Counted from the stretch's first letter, positions 9,057-17,892 are shown. The stretch is DNA of 64,000 bases from Arcicella sp034519515 (GCA_034519515.1 JAXHOK010000034.1:1-64000); one strand, 5' to 3'. A program made the numbers and translations. Notes: a model not told the origin generated them from the letters alone.

Positions 9057-9095
9057 TCGATGTTCGTAGGTCGATGTTCGATGTTTGGGTTTTCT
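9057..9095. repeat. Word repeat CGATGTTCGATGTT after mutS
   Basis: Directly after the mutS stop the sequence reads TTTCGATGTTCGTAGG, then TCGATGTTCGATGTTTGGG. The reverse complement of nearly the same ~40 bases lies inside the hybrid kinase gene at 46672-46712, and a shorter relative lies at 26660-26690. The stretch is non-coding here. Confidence 0.7.
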
Positions 9096-9128
9096 ATTCA
9101 TGGCATGACTTTGAGTCATGCCATGAAT
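9096..9128 (+). terminator. Hairpin terminator after mutS
   Basis: A perfect 15-base stem, ATTCATGGCATGACT / AGTCATGCCATGAAT, with a three-base TTG loop and a following TTTTAC. It lies 43 bases beyond the mutS stop. Confidence 0.75.
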
Positions 9129-9173
9129 TTTACTCAAAATGGTGAATTTGTCAATCTTTAACACAAAATACTT

Positions 9174-9419
9174 ATGAAAATCTTAAAATTATTTAGCCTC
9201 ATTTGCATACTGCAATTAGTAAATTTTTCTGGATTTGGACAGACAACTCGAATTCATTTCTTCAATTCTGCTGGTAAAATAAAACTTGAAAGAACCAAGG
9301 ATGTGAACATACAATTGAAAGGATATTCATTGGTAGAAACTCAACAGGACAGTTTGTATTTTAGCAATGAAAATAACCCAATGAACATAGGCGTTGAAAA
9401 AGGTAAGAAGCCGTTTTAA
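9174..9419 (+). pseudogene. Small secreted protein gene interrupted by a MITE, 5' part
   Basis: The frame starts MKILKLFSLICILQL with a signal peptide ending near GFGQ. It runs through IGVEKGK and then enters the mobile element at 9406, whose first bases supply the last residues KPF and the stop. On the far side of the element (9574-9727) a frame reading NYYFLVISYAQTG to the terminal KPDEVFVD looks like the missing C-terminal half; GK-NYYFLV is a natural join for this kind of Bacteroidota secreted protein. The intact product would be about 130 residues. Function unknown; it resembles small DUF2846-like proteins only loosely. Confidence 0.6.
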
Positions 9420-9571
9420 AATATATTCTGAATAAAGTCTGATTGTATTTTTTGAGTAGCGGAATCATATTTTTTTAAGGAATATACAGCGTATCTTGTG
9501 TAAAAAATATGGTTTCGATAGTCACAATAAGACAATCAGAATTTGTCGTAAGATATTTTAAAACGGCTTCT
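9406..9571 (+). mobile_element. 166-bp MITE-like element, copy 1
   Basis: The ends are perfect 19-base inverted repeats, AGAAGCCGTTTTAAAATAT and its complement. The interior holds further inverted segments (TCTGATTGT with ACAATCAGA), so the whole element can fold back. No protein is encoded. A copy of identical length in inverse orientation lies at 32036-32201 and differs by only one base that I can find (AGTCACAAT here, AGTCAGAAT there, in the same orientation). A TA on each outer side at this locus is compatible with TA target duplication, but the exact boundary is uncertain by one or two bases. It interrupts the small gene that starts at 9174. Confidence 0.85.
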
Positions 9572-9573
9572 TA

Positions 9574-9727
9574 GAATTACTATTTTCTTGTCATCAGTTA
9601 TGCACAAACGGGTAACGAATTTATGCGGTCTGGTGTCAAAGTAGAAGAAGTTACTGAATCAGAATTTTTTATGACATTATTAGTCAATAAACACGGGCGG
9701 AAACCAGATGAAGTATTTGTAGATTAA
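9574..9727 (+). pseudogene. 3' remnant of the MITE-interrupted gene
   Basis: An open frame without its own start codon reads NYYFLVISYAQTGNEF and ends KHGRKPDEVFVD followed by TAA at 9725-9727. It begins two bases after the MITE and is the natural continuation of the signal-peptide gene at 9174. Simple removal of the element with one TA leaves the halves one base out of frame, so either a second small change has occurred or the element boundary differs from my choice. Confidence 0.55.
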
Positions 9728-9737
9728 CTATCAATAG

Positions 9738-9772
9738 AAAATGCCCTCATAGAAGACTGCAAGGGCATTTTA
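9738..9772 (+). terminator. Hairpin terminator of the interrupted gene
   Basis: Stem AAAATGCCCT / AGGGCATTTT with a 14-base loop, just after the remnant's stop codon. It marks the original end of the transcription unit. Confidence 0.75.
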
Positions 9773-9800
9773 TCCGTAAGTATAAAAAATAGTCTTTAAA

Positions 9801-9835
9801 AAAACGTCTTGGAGGTTCAAAACTTCCAAGACGTT
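9801..9835 (-). terminator. Hairpin serving the collagen-like lipoprotein gene
   Basis: Stem ACGTCTTGGA / TCCAAGACGT with an 11-base loop. It is preceded on the plus strand by an A run, which is a U tail when read on the minus strand. It lies about 40 bases past the stop of the minus-strand gene. Confidence 0.6.
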
Positions 9836-9872
9836 GATAGTCGAAAAAATTTCCGTAGAAATCGTAGAAAGC

Positions 9873-10400
9873 CTAATCTTTTAGATCGAATTCTTTTTTC
9901 ACGGCTTCGTAGTTATTAAAATCAATGGCAGCTCTACGTCCAGAAGCAACGCCGCCAGGAATCAGTACATAGCGAAATTGTTGCGGAGGAATGGGAGTGG
10001 TTGTAAACAGGATAATTCTGCCCGCCCCGATGCCGTAGTCAAGGTGAATGGCAACCCTGCCAAGGCTGTCAGTTTCGGTATATGGCAATGGAAAAACAAG
10101 TTGAGATCCCTTCAAATAGACATGAACAGAACCTCTGTCCACAATCTCTTGGGTTAATTTAGGGGCGGTGATGGTGGCAGCAAATGTAGTTTGAGAAAAA
10201 GTGGCAGTTATCCACTCTGAATAAATGGCAGCCGAAGCACTTGTTCCCGCTGGTCCGGTTGCACCCGTTGCCCCAGTGGCTCCTGCTGCCCCCGTCGGAC
10301 CTGCTGGACCAATCTCGCCTGCTGGACCTTTACAGGCAAATAAAGTAACAAATATTGCCAAAAAAGTGGCTACAAAGAGAAATTTGGTAGTTTTTTTCAT
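9873..10400 (-). CDS. Collagen-like repeat lipoprotein
   Basis: The 175-residue product has a lipoprotein signal (FVTLFAC, Cys at about residue 23). About ten Gly-X-Y triplets follow directly (KGPAGEIGPAGPTGAAGA and onward), then a ~120-residue beta-rich domain. Short collagen-like stalks behind a lipobox are common in Bacteroidota surface lipoproteins. The C-terminal domain resembles the usual partner domain of these stalks but I cannot name a ligand. The protein is probably anchored in the outer membrane. The GXY region is GC-rich and repetitive, so triplet number may vary between strains. It is divergent from the large esterase gene at 10536. Confidence 0.8.
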   Translation of the reverse strand: MKKTTKFLFVATFLAIFVTLFACKGPAGEIGPAGPTGAAGATGATGATGPAGTSASAAIYSEWITATFSQTTFAATITAPKLTQEIVDRGSVHVYLKGSQLVFPLPYTETDSLGRVAIHLDYGIGAGRIILFTTTPIPPQQFRYVLIPGGVASGRRAAIDFNNYEAVKKEFDLKD

Positions 10401-10535
10401 TTTGATTTTAGTTTAAATTAGATAAAAAATAAGATGTTTGATAAATATAACGTTTTAATTATTAATACACGAAAAATGCACTGAACATTTCTTTTTAACG
10501 GAAAAATCTTCGAGATATTTCAACATAACATACCC

Positions 10536-13500
10536 ATGAAAATAATAATTACGCTCATTCTGGTAACTCTTTTTTGTAATTCCATAAAGGCTCAGAAATT
10601 CTTTGCTACAACTTTCAACAGCCTTCCCCAAAACTATCAATTATATCCACGAAATACCTCAGATGAGGCTCTTGTGCCTATTTCGGGCAAAATTGAAGAA
10701 GCGGGTTGGAATTATTTTTCCGTACAAATTTTTCGGAATAAACAATTGATAGGCTATCAAAAAGCACCCATTACTTACAAAAATACCGTTGGCTCTTTCA
10801 CTTTTCAGTCCATAAAAATTAAGGCAGAAAAGGCAGAATATGACTTTAAAGTTTTTGCAGTTCGGGATAAAGATTCTTTAAATATTGTCAATCGTGAAAA
10901 TATTGTTTCAGGAGACGTTTTTGTCGTAACGGGGCAATCCAATGCAACGGCTTTTTTCAACGACCCTCGGACGAATGAATTTTGCAGAACTTTCGGAAAA
11001 ATTACGGATGATTTCAACATAGCAAATGGAAATCAAGCCGATACGCTTTGGGCAATTGCGAACCAAGACCCTTATTATCAAGGAGTTGGAGCAATGGGAT
11101 TTGAAATTCAGAAAATAATCTTAGAAAAAACAGGCGTTCCCACTTGCCTGATTAATGGCGGTTTCAACTGGTCTTCGATGAAACAACACGCCACTCGAAC
11201 AGCGAATAATCCTGCTGATTTGACCAATGGTTATGGCAGAATGATTTATCGCTTACAAAAAGCGGGAATTGCCCAATCTGTAAAAGCACTCATTTTCAGA
11301 CAAGGCGAAACCGAAGCGTATGGCGAAGGAACAGACTGGGCGGGCAACTTTGATACTTATTACAAAAACCTAAAAATTGATCTCCCTTCGATCCAAAAAA
11401 TATACCTTTTCCAGATTGATATTATCGACCCCGCCCGACCCATTACTGCCCCGCAAGTGCGTGAAATGCAGCGAGTTATCAATGATAAATATCCAAATAT
11501 CAACGCTTTTTCAACCGTTGGAACGATGGGTTTTGGGGGCTTACATTATACACCCGAAGGCTATCAACAAAACGGACAAGAATTAGCTCCTTTGATTCTG
11601 AGAGATTTCTATAATTCAACTGATTTAGACCAAATTACGCCCCCAACAGTGCGTAGAGCCTATTACTCCAATAAAGACAATACAGAAATTACCATCCAGT
11701 TTGACCAAGGACAAGAGCTCACTTGGACAGAACAAACAAGAAATCTATTGATGAAAAATCAGTTCTTATTGGATGGAATTAGCGGATTAATTTCTTCAGG
11801 AAATGTGGCAAATGGCAATCAAGTTATTCTGAAATTGATTACACCCGTTCCCTTGAAAACGATTTCGTATATGCCGCCTTTCATTGATAGTAAAAGTGCC
11901 GATTTTCCTTATACGGGTCCCTACATCAAAAACAAGCGTGGTTTGAGGGCTTTTTCGTTTTATGAAATGAAAATTGACCCATACGTACCGCCTTTGAAAA
12001 CTACTATTTCCCAAAGTCCCCAAAGTCTTCAATTGTTTCCTCGCAATGCCCAAAATGAGGCAAATGTTACGTTTTCGGGCAAAGTGGAAACAGCAAATTA
12101 TAATTCAGTTTCAATGGTTGTTACTCGTAATAATTCCGTTGTGAAATATTATAAAACACCACTTTCATATACTAACGGTGTGGCTAATTTTATATTTAAT
12201 CACACCATTAAAGCAGAATTAGCCAATTATACTTTCAAAATTTACGCCACACAAGGTACTGACTCTCTGTTGGTTATCTCTCGGGAGAATATTGTTTCGG
12301 GTGATGTTTTTGTGATTAATGGACAGTCTAACGGGACGGCTTGGGGCGTATCAAATAACTTTCCCAATTATGATTATAAAAATGATTTTTGCCGAACTTT
12401 TGGGCAAACCCAATCGGGAAAATCGTTCATCACACAGGCAGATACCACCTGGGCTTTATCCAACACTCGCAGTCCGTATGTAGGCGTTTGGGGAATTGAA
12501 TTACAGAAAATTATTACCGAAAAATACGGGATTCCTACTTGCATTTTGAACGAAGCCGTTTCGGGTTCAGCCATTACCGAACATACCATCCGTGATGCCG
12601 CAAATCCCGCAAATGTGAACAATATCTATGGACGATTGCTCTACCGTGCTACCAAAGCGGGCGTTTTGAACAACATCAAAGGCTTTTTCTTTTGGCAAGG
12701 AGAAGCAGAAGCACTTGCCAATCCGACCATTTGGCAAGGGGAATTTGATAAATTATATAAGTTCTGGCAAACTGATTTTCCAGCGGTTGGAAAGTTTTAT
12801 ATTTTCCAAACAAACATCCTGGGCGTTCCCCTGCCCGAAGCTGCTGATTTGCGTAATTTTCAACGAAAAATCAAACAATTATATGCCAAAACGGAGGTAA
12901 TTGGGACAATTGGAAATTCGGGATATGATGGAGTTCATTATACTGTTGATGGCTACAAACGTTTTGCTAATGAAGCATTTAGATTGGTGGCCCGTGATGC
13001 GTACAATTCGGCAGATACTTCACAAATAACCTCTCCAAACGTTCAGAAAGCCTATTATACCAATCTTGCCAAAGATGAAATTACCATTTTTTTTGATAAT
13101 AATCATACCATGGTTTGGACTTCTGATTCAACCTATAATCAAGACGATGGAAGACCCAAAAAGTATTTTATGAAGGATTATATTTATCTAAATAATGCCA
13201 ACGATAAAGTGCTTTCGGGACGGGCTGAAGGTAATAAAATCATCATCAAAACTTCGGGATTTACTGGTAATCAATCAGTTACTTATTTACCTGCTTATTA
13301 TCCGCAAAATTATCCTGTGGATTTAAGGGGAATCTTTGGCGGTCCTTTTCTGAAAAATCAGCGGGGTATGAATGCTTTTTCTTTTACGAAACAAGCCATT
13401 TTAGACCCTATCAATCCACCTACTTTATCGGCAAAAATTCAAACTGCCATTGCGGTTCAATTGACTTGGAAGGAAATATCGAACGCCGCTTATCAATTGG

Positions 13501-14735
13501 AAGTCAAGGACTTAGCATCAGAAAAGTATTCTGTTTTAGGAAATTTCCCAAAAGGAACGTTTACTTTTTTGGTGGATAACCTCTTGGGAAGTACCAATTA
13601 TACTTTCAGAATAAAGGCAATTATGCCTGATAATTTAGAGTCGGAATACGCTATTATTCAAGCCCAAACGCCCAAGGCTTTGGATGCGGTGGATTTGACC
13701 AGCGAAACCACTTATATTGATGTGATTAAATTGAAATGGAAAGCGGTTACGGATGCGGTTAGTTATATAATTGAAAGAAAAAATAGCACAACAAATGCCT
13801 TTGAGCAAATAGCGAAAGTAACGAATAATGTATTAGATTTTACCGATAACACCTTGAAAGACAACACTTTATACGAATATCGAATAAAAGCCATTGGGGC
13901 ATTTACGGAGTCACCATATACAACAATTACTCAAAGAACAATTGCCAAATTAGCCAGTCCTGAATTGACCATGACGGTGATTTTTTTCAATTCCTTAAAA
14001 ATAGATTGGAAACCTATTCCGAATACTATTTTTTATGTTTTGGAAAGAAAAGCCCCTGGGCAAGATTTCAGAGATTGGGGAACATTTGAATCAAAAGTTT
14101 TATCATTTACCGACAAAGATTTAACCCAAAATACTACGTATAGTTATCGCCTCAAAGCCTTTGGTGATAAAACAGAATCATCTTTTGTAAATATAGATGG
14201 CAAAACAACCGCTATTCTCGCCACGCCCGAAATGACCGTGATTTCTACTTCGTTTGATGCCTTGAAAGTATCTTGGAAAGCCGTTCCGAACGTTACGCAA
14301 TATATTTTAGAAAGAAGGATTTTAGATACAGAACCGTTTGTAGAAATAGTGAAATTGGATGCCACAAAAACGGAATATGCTGACGTTTCCTTAAAAGAAA
14401 AAACCAGTTATACTTACCGTTTGAAGGCTTATGGGGATAAAACAGAATCAGATTTTGTGAGCGTAAAAGCCCAAACAACGGCAATTTTGGCAAATGAGCA
14501 AGCAGTTTTAGATGGGGTATATCTGTTTCCAAACCCTTCTCACACACAAGTAACATTACAGTTCTCTAAACCAACAAGCGGAATATTGACCATTACGGAT
14601 TTGCGAGGCGTGAAATATTTTCAAGAAGAAATTAAGAAGGTTACGGATAAGGAAATTCCTTTAATAAATTATCAGAAAGGAGTTTATTTTATTCGTTTAG
14701 AAGGTGGATTTGTGAGGAAATTGGTGGTGGAGTAA
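10536..14735 (+). CDS. Secreted two-domain SGNH/sialate O-acetylesterase-like protein with T9SS signal
   Basis: The 1399-residue protein has a signal peptide ending at KAQ. Two tandem copies of an Ig-like plus SGNH esterase module (sialate O-acetylesterase-type) follow, at roughly residues 20-480 and 485-960. Each has the nucleophile block GQSN (Ser135 in GQSNATA, Ser598 in GQSNGTAW) and a QGE block (RQGETEA, WQGEAEA). The second has the catalytic pair D798-H801 in YDGVHYT. In the first the Asp position is Gly (G334, H337 in FGGLHYT), so it may be inactive. Fibronectin type III-like repeats (about 960-1310) come next, then a T9SS type A sorting domain with PNPS, ITDLRG and YFIRLEGG. It is probably a cell-surface carbohydrate esterase. 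Transcribed alone. Confidence 0.88.
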   Translation: MKIIITLILVTLFCNSIKAQKFFATTFNSLPQNYQLYPRNTSDEALVPISGKIEEAGWNYFSVQIFRNKQLIGYQKAPITYKNTVGSFTFQSIKIKAEKAEYDFKVFAVRDKDSLNIVNRENIVSGDVFVVTGQSNATAFFNDPRTNEFCRTFGKITDDFNIANGNQADTLWAIANQDPYYQGVGAMGFEIQKIILEKTGVPTCLINGGFNWSSMKQHATRTANNPADLTNGYGRMIYRLQKAGIAQSVKALIFRQGETEAYGEGTDWAGNFDTYYKNLKIDLPSIQKIYLFQIDIIDPARPITAPQVREMQRVINDKYPNINAFSTVGTMGFGGLHYTPEGYQQNGQELAPLILRDFYNSTDLDQITPPTVRRAYYSNKDNTEITIQFDQGQELTWTEQTRNLLMKNQFLLDGISGLISSGNVANGNQVILKLITPVPLKTISYMPPFIDSKSADFPYTGPYIKNKRGLRAFSFYEMKIDPYVPPLKTTISQSPQSLQLFPRNAQNEANVTFSGKVETANYNSVSMVVTRNNSVVKYYKTPLSYTNGVANFIFNHTIKAELANYTFKIYATQGTDSLLVISRENIVSGDVFVINGQSNGTAWGVSNNFPNYDYKNDFCRTFGQTQSGKSFITQADTTWALSNTRSPYVGVWGIELQKIITEKYGIPTCILNEAVSGSAITEHTIRDAANPANVNNIYGRLLYRATKAGVLNNIKGFFFWQGEAEALANPTIWQGEFDKLYKFWQTDFPAVGKFYIFQTNILGVPLPEAADLRNFQRKIKQLYAKTEVIGTIGNSGYDGVHYTVDGYKRFANEAFRLVARDAYNSADTSQITSPNVQKAYYTNLAKDEITIFFDNNHTMVWTSDSTYNQDDGRPKKYFMKDYIYLNNANDKVLSGRAEGNKIIIKTSGFTGNQSVTYLPAYYPQNYPVDLRGIFGGPFLKNQRGMNAFSFTKQAILDPINPPTLSAKIQTAIAVQLTWKEISNAAYQLEVKDLASEKYSVLGNFPKGTFTFLVDNLLGSTNYTFRIKAIMPDNLESEYAIIQAQTPKALDAVDLTSETTYIDVIKLKWKAVTDAVSYIIERKNSTTNAFEQIAKVTNNVLDFTDNTLKDNTLYEYRIKAIGAFTESPYTTITQRTIAKLASPELTMTVIFFNSLKIDWKPIPNTIFYVLERKAPGQDFRDWGTFESKVLSFTDKDLTQNTTYSYRLKAFGDKTESSFVNIDGKTTAILATPEMTVISTSFDALKVSWKAVPNVTQYILERRILDTEPFVEIVKLDATKTEYADVSLKEKTSYTYRLKAYGDKTESDFVSVKAQTTAILANEQAVLDGVYLFPNPSHTQVTLQFSKPTSGILTITDLRGVKYFQEEIKKVTDKEIPLINYQKGVYFIRLEGGFVRKLVVE

Positions 14736-14765
14736 ACGTACCACGGGAATCCTTTCCCGTGAATC

Positions 14766-14865
14766 TTGCCCCGTGGTTGGTGTCCTCACCAATCCACATA
14801 AACGTAAGCAATTCGATTTCGAGCTTACGCAAGTGTGTACTGGTGAGGACACCAGCCACGGGGCA
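14766..14865. repeat. Long palindrome between convergent genes
   Basis: Outer arms of about 26 bases begin TTGCCCCGTGG and end CCACGGGGCAA, with one or two mismatches. Inner arms CGTAAGC / GCTTACG extend the fold. The palindrome sits between the converging esterase and PAP2 genes and can act as a terminator in both directions. A smaller hairpin (CACGGGAATCC with its complement) precedes it at about 14741-14756. Confidence 0.75.
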
Positions 14866-14874
14866 AAAGAACCT

Positions 14875-15609
14875 CTAAAACCCAACCACCAAACTTCCAC
14901 CCGCCGTAACACCATCATACACAGGCATAAAAACCACATTTTTAGGTTTACTCTTCCCTCCTATTTTCTCTTTTAACCACGGATAAACTACATAAGCCGC
15001 TTTGGCAGAAAGGATGCCAACACCAGCACCCACCAACACATCCGAAGCCCAGTGGCGATTATTCAAAATTCTGAAAACACCCGTTGCTGTTGCTGCCGAA
15101 TAACCCAAAATCGGGTAAATAATACTTTGGTCTTTATATTCCTCCGCCAACACCGCTGCCCCAAAAAAAGCATTAGCCGTATGCCCCGAAGGAAAAGAAT
15201 TTGCACTTGAATTGTCAGGGCGAAATTCATCTGTTGTGGACTTCAAAACCAGCACCGTTCCTAATGTAATAATGCCCCCTGTGAGCATCAAACCCACTTT
15301 ATCTTTAAAATTATGCTTACTTTTTACGCCAATCCAATCTAAGGCAAACACCGCACCGTGTGGAGCGAATTGCATCAAATCATCAATTTTATTATGAAAA
15401 TTAGGGAAATTTTGTTGTCTATAATTCAATTGATTCTTTTTGAAATCTGCATTATTGAGGGCTAATCCTCCGCCAATTAAAGCCAAAGGAGCAATGAAAC
15501 CCACCACGGGAGTTTTACGGTAAGTGGTATCTCGTTCAAACTTTTGAGCCGATGTGGGAACAACAAGTATTTTGAAACTAATCAAGAGAGCAAGAAACAT
15601 TTTTTTCAT
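14875..15609 (-). CDS. PAP2-superfamily phosphatase
   Basis: The 244-residue product has a signal peptide or first membrane segment (MKKMFLALLISFKILVV) and further hydrophobic stretches. It has the three PAP2 phosphatase motifs in order: K-x6-RP (KSTTDEFRP), PSGH (SFPSGHTAN) and R-x5-H-x3-D (RILNNRHWASD). PAP2 enzymes remove phosphate from phosphatidic acid, phosphatidylglycerol phosphate or undecaprenyl pyrophosphate at the membrane. The catalytic residues are all present, so it should be active; the lipid substrate cannot be told. It is convergent with the esterase gene. The small spacing to alkA (75 bases) would allow co-transcription, but no functional link is evident. Confidence 0.9.
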   Translation of the reverse strand: MKKMFLALLISFKILVVPTSAQKFERDTTYRKTPVVGFIAPLALIGGGLALNNADFKKNQLNYRQQNFPNFHNKIDDLMQFAPHGAVFALDWIGVKSKHNFKDKVGLMLTGGIITLGTVLVLKSTTDEFRPDNSSANSFPSGHTANAFFGAAVLAEEYKDQSIIYPILGYSAATATGVFRILNNRHWASDVLVGAGVGILSAKAAYVVYPWLKEKIGGKSKPKNVVFMPVYDGVTAGGSLVVGF

Positions 15610-15683
15610 TTTTAAAGGGAAAAGTAACGAGACACTACGCTGTTTTGTAATTTACCAAAGTTCTCATTTTTAATTTGTAAATT

Positions 15684-16583
15684 TTAATTTTTAATTACTT
15701 TAACCGCCAGACTTCTCCACAGATAAAAGACGGTATAGGCTTCCCAATTTTTGAATTTTTCAAAGAAAGTATCTAATTGTTCTCGACTTGGGCGTTTGGG
15801 AAAATCTTTCAAAGCAAAAAGAGCATTATACAAGCCTACATCACCATAAGTAACACATTCTAAACGTTTTAACGATTTCATTAGGGCATAATTTGCTGTC
15901 CACTCACCAATGCCACGAATGTTAATTAATGCTTTTATGGCTTCGGGAGTGGTAATTTGTTCGAGTTTCGGTTTTGTAATATTTCCCGAAATAAATTGTT
16001 TGGCAATTTCAATTAAATATTCTGCTTTTCGGGTTGAAAATTGATTGGGCGTAAGGTCTGAAACCTGTAAATTTGCTATAATTCCTGGATTTGGGAAGAG
16101 ATGATAATCATTATTTTCAAAGATTAATTTTATACCATAATTTTCCGTTAGTTTTCTTTTCAGTTTATAAGCAAAAGTAAGATTTATTTGTTGTCCAATT
16201 ATCGACCAACAAAGGGCTTCAAACAAGTTTGGAATTCCTAAAAGTCGTAAGCCTTTGTAGTCCACACTCATGTAGGCAAGGTCAGTATCTTGATTTAATA
16301 ATTGATAAAAATCGGTTAAATCACGGTCAATATCAAACCATTCTTTTACAAATTCAATGATTTCTTTTTCAGAATTATTTCCACATAAAATATTGATTAT
16401 TAGAAAATTATCTTTTTCTGAAATCTCAATTAAAGTCGAAATATTATCCACTGACAGCAATTTTCTAACCGAATGCTGGCGAACTTCGTGCAAACAATCA
16501 TCATAGTTTCTATCTAAAAACCAGAGACATTCTTGAAAGGAAAAATTTTCGGGGATTGGTATTTTGTACATCATCTGTAACAC
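15684..16583 (-). CDS. DNA-3-methyladenine glycosylase II (AlkA-type, HhH-GPD)
   Basis: The protein has an N-terminal AlkA-like domain followed by an HhH-GPD glycosylase domain. It has WSIIGQQINLTFAYKLKRKL, the hairpin-helix-hairpin INIRGIGEWTANYALM, and the catalytic Asp in TYGDVGLYNAL. It removes alkylated purines to begin base excision repair. The listed frame starts MLQMMYKIP; the second or third Met (MYKIPIPENF) is an equally likely start. Length (299) fits AlkA. It lies upstream of the PAP2 gene on the same strand and has a long non-coding region before it. I do not give a symbol because other HhH-GPD glycosylases share this layout. Confidence 0.85.
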   Translation of the reverse strand: MLQMMYKIPIPENFSFQECLWFLDRNYDDCLHEVRQHSVRKLLSVDNISTLIEISEKDNFLIINILCGNNSEKEIIEFVKEWFDIDRDLTDFYQLLNQDTDLAYMSVDYKGLRLLGIPNLFEALCWSIIGQQINLTFAYKLKRKLTENYGIKLIFENNDYHLFPNPGIIANLQVSDLTPNQFSTRKAEYLIEIAKQFISGNITKPKLEQITTPEAIKALINIRGIGEWTANYALMKSLKRLECVTYGDVGLYNALFALKDFPKRPSREQLDTFFEKFKNWEAYTVFYLWRSLAVKVIKN

Positions 16584-17344
16584 GGTGGTTCGACATTTCG
16601 ACTGTCAGTCCGTATGATTATAGTATCAACTTCCCGAAAGTAAAGAAAACTATCGGGAAGTGCTAAACAAAAAGCCCCAAAAACTTTCATTTTCAGGGCT
16701 TGCGTATAAATTTATTGATTAGGTGTTTTAATTAATCCAGTGTGTCAGCGGATTGTCTTTTAGTGGTTAGGTTGCATAAATCAAGTGGGTCAATGCTATT
16801 AATTGGGATGTGTTAGGGTTATAATTCTTGTGGTTAATTTTAAAAAATGGTTAGGCAATGATTAAAATTAGTGGTTAGCAATTTTGGGGGTTATTGTTTT
16901 TGGTTTTGGTTAAGCAAATAATGTATTAGTGGAAGGTATTTAGATTCGGTTCGGGTGGCCGCCACCACCCAAAACCTTTTTGTAATAAATTGTATTATTC
17001 TAATTACACACTTATAACGAAGGAAGTTTAAAGAAGTCACAATTTTATTACAGATGTCAGAAAATACAAATGTTAATATTTGTTAAAACCTTAAAATACA
17101 AATAATTAGGCATTAAAAATAGCATTTTATAAAATATTATTTGGTTAAAGAAAAAGTCTCTTTTATAAAATTTTTTTATAAATATTTTGATAATTTATAA
17201 TAATTAGGGATGAGGATTTAGGTGTTGGGTATTAGTGTATTAACCTGTTAGTAATTAATAGACTATCTAATGATAAGACGTCATTTGGACTTAGCATAGT
17301 TACTTAAATCATTTTCCCGTTCACTAAATATTACAATAAGTTTT
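16584..17344. other. Gene-free AT-rich stretch
   Basis: About 760 bases without a credible frame. It holds a weak hairpin at about 16668-16702 (AAAAAGCCCC / GGGCTT). The region 16755-16920 repeats GTGGTTAG-like words (GTGGTTAGGTT, ATGGTTAGGC, GTGGTTAGCAA). A GC hairpin GGGTGGCCGCCACCACCC lies near 16955. Next is a very AT-rich tract (17040-17210), and then at 17214-17260 the word TTTAGGTGTTGGGTATTAG, shared with other intergenic palindromes. There is no tRNA or recognised RNA fold. Confidence 0.5.
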
Positions 17345-17375
17345 TTTTGGGGAAGGATAATAAATTTTAACTTTG
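17345..17375 (+). promoter_or_regulatory. Bacteroidota-type promoter of the lipoprotein gene
   Basis: TTTTG at 17345-17349 and TAACTTTG at 17368-17375 are separated by 18 bases, a near-ideal match to the Bacteroidota sigma-A consensus TTTG / TAnnTTTG. The downstream lipoprotein ATG is at 17415, giving a short leader. Confidence 0.7.
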
Positions 17376-17414
17376 TCGTTATTAACACAACCAAATCCAA
17401 TAAATCATCATCCC

Positions 17415-17870
17415 ATGAAAAATTTATCAATCATTTTCTCATTAGCTCTGCTAATTTTTATTTCATCTTGCAAGAAAGACGAGTCCACCACCCCATCAAA
17501 GCCTAAAAAGGATATTTTAGTGTCAAAAACTTGGCTTTTGGCAGACGTTACCGCTTTGGGTTCTGTTGTAGCTTTCAATAAAGATGTGAAGCCTACTTCT
17601 AATAATCTTATTGATTTAAGTAAAGTTAGACTTGCTTTCAAAACCGATGGCACAATGACGGGTATTGACAATAATGGAAAAGCCATTGCAGGAGGAAAAT
17701 GGACATTATCAACCGATGAAACTAAGTTGAACATCTCCAATACGGGCATAATAGGGGTGGACGGTGAACAAACTGTTATTCAAATTATCGAGACAAATTT
17801 AGATATAAAGGGAAAAGTTATCTTCCAAGGAACTTTAGTCGATGCCACCATCAAAGCAATCCCAGAATAA
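17415..17870 (+). CDS. Lipocalin-like lipoprotein
   Basis: The start at ATG 17415 gives MKNLSIIFSLALLIFISSCKK, with a lipobox ending at Cys19. The 42 bases upstream in the same frame contain the promoter and are not coding. After a Ser/Thr/Pro/Lys linker the mature part reads LVSKTWLLADVTALG, FKTDGTMTGIDNNGK and GGKWTLSTDETKLNI. This is the pattern of the small Bacteroidota lipocalin-like domain proteins, about 150 residues. Likely sorted to the outer membrane. Ligand and role are unknown. Followed by a terminator at 17893. Confidence 0.8.
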   Translation: MKNLSIIFSLALLIFISSCKKDESTTPSKPKKDILVSKTWLLADVTALGSVVAFNKDVKPTSNNLIDLSKVRLAFKTDGTMTGIDNNGKAIAGGKWTLSTDETKLNISNTGIIGVDGEQTVIQIIETNLDIKGKVIFQGTLVDATIKAIPE

Positions 17871-17892
17871 TTTTCTAAATTCTAAAAATCTC

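Noticed and set aside
10225..10416. Frame APVAPVAPAAP on the plus strand
   Set aside because: Antisense of the Gly-X-Y collagen-like repeats of the minus-strand lipoprotein.
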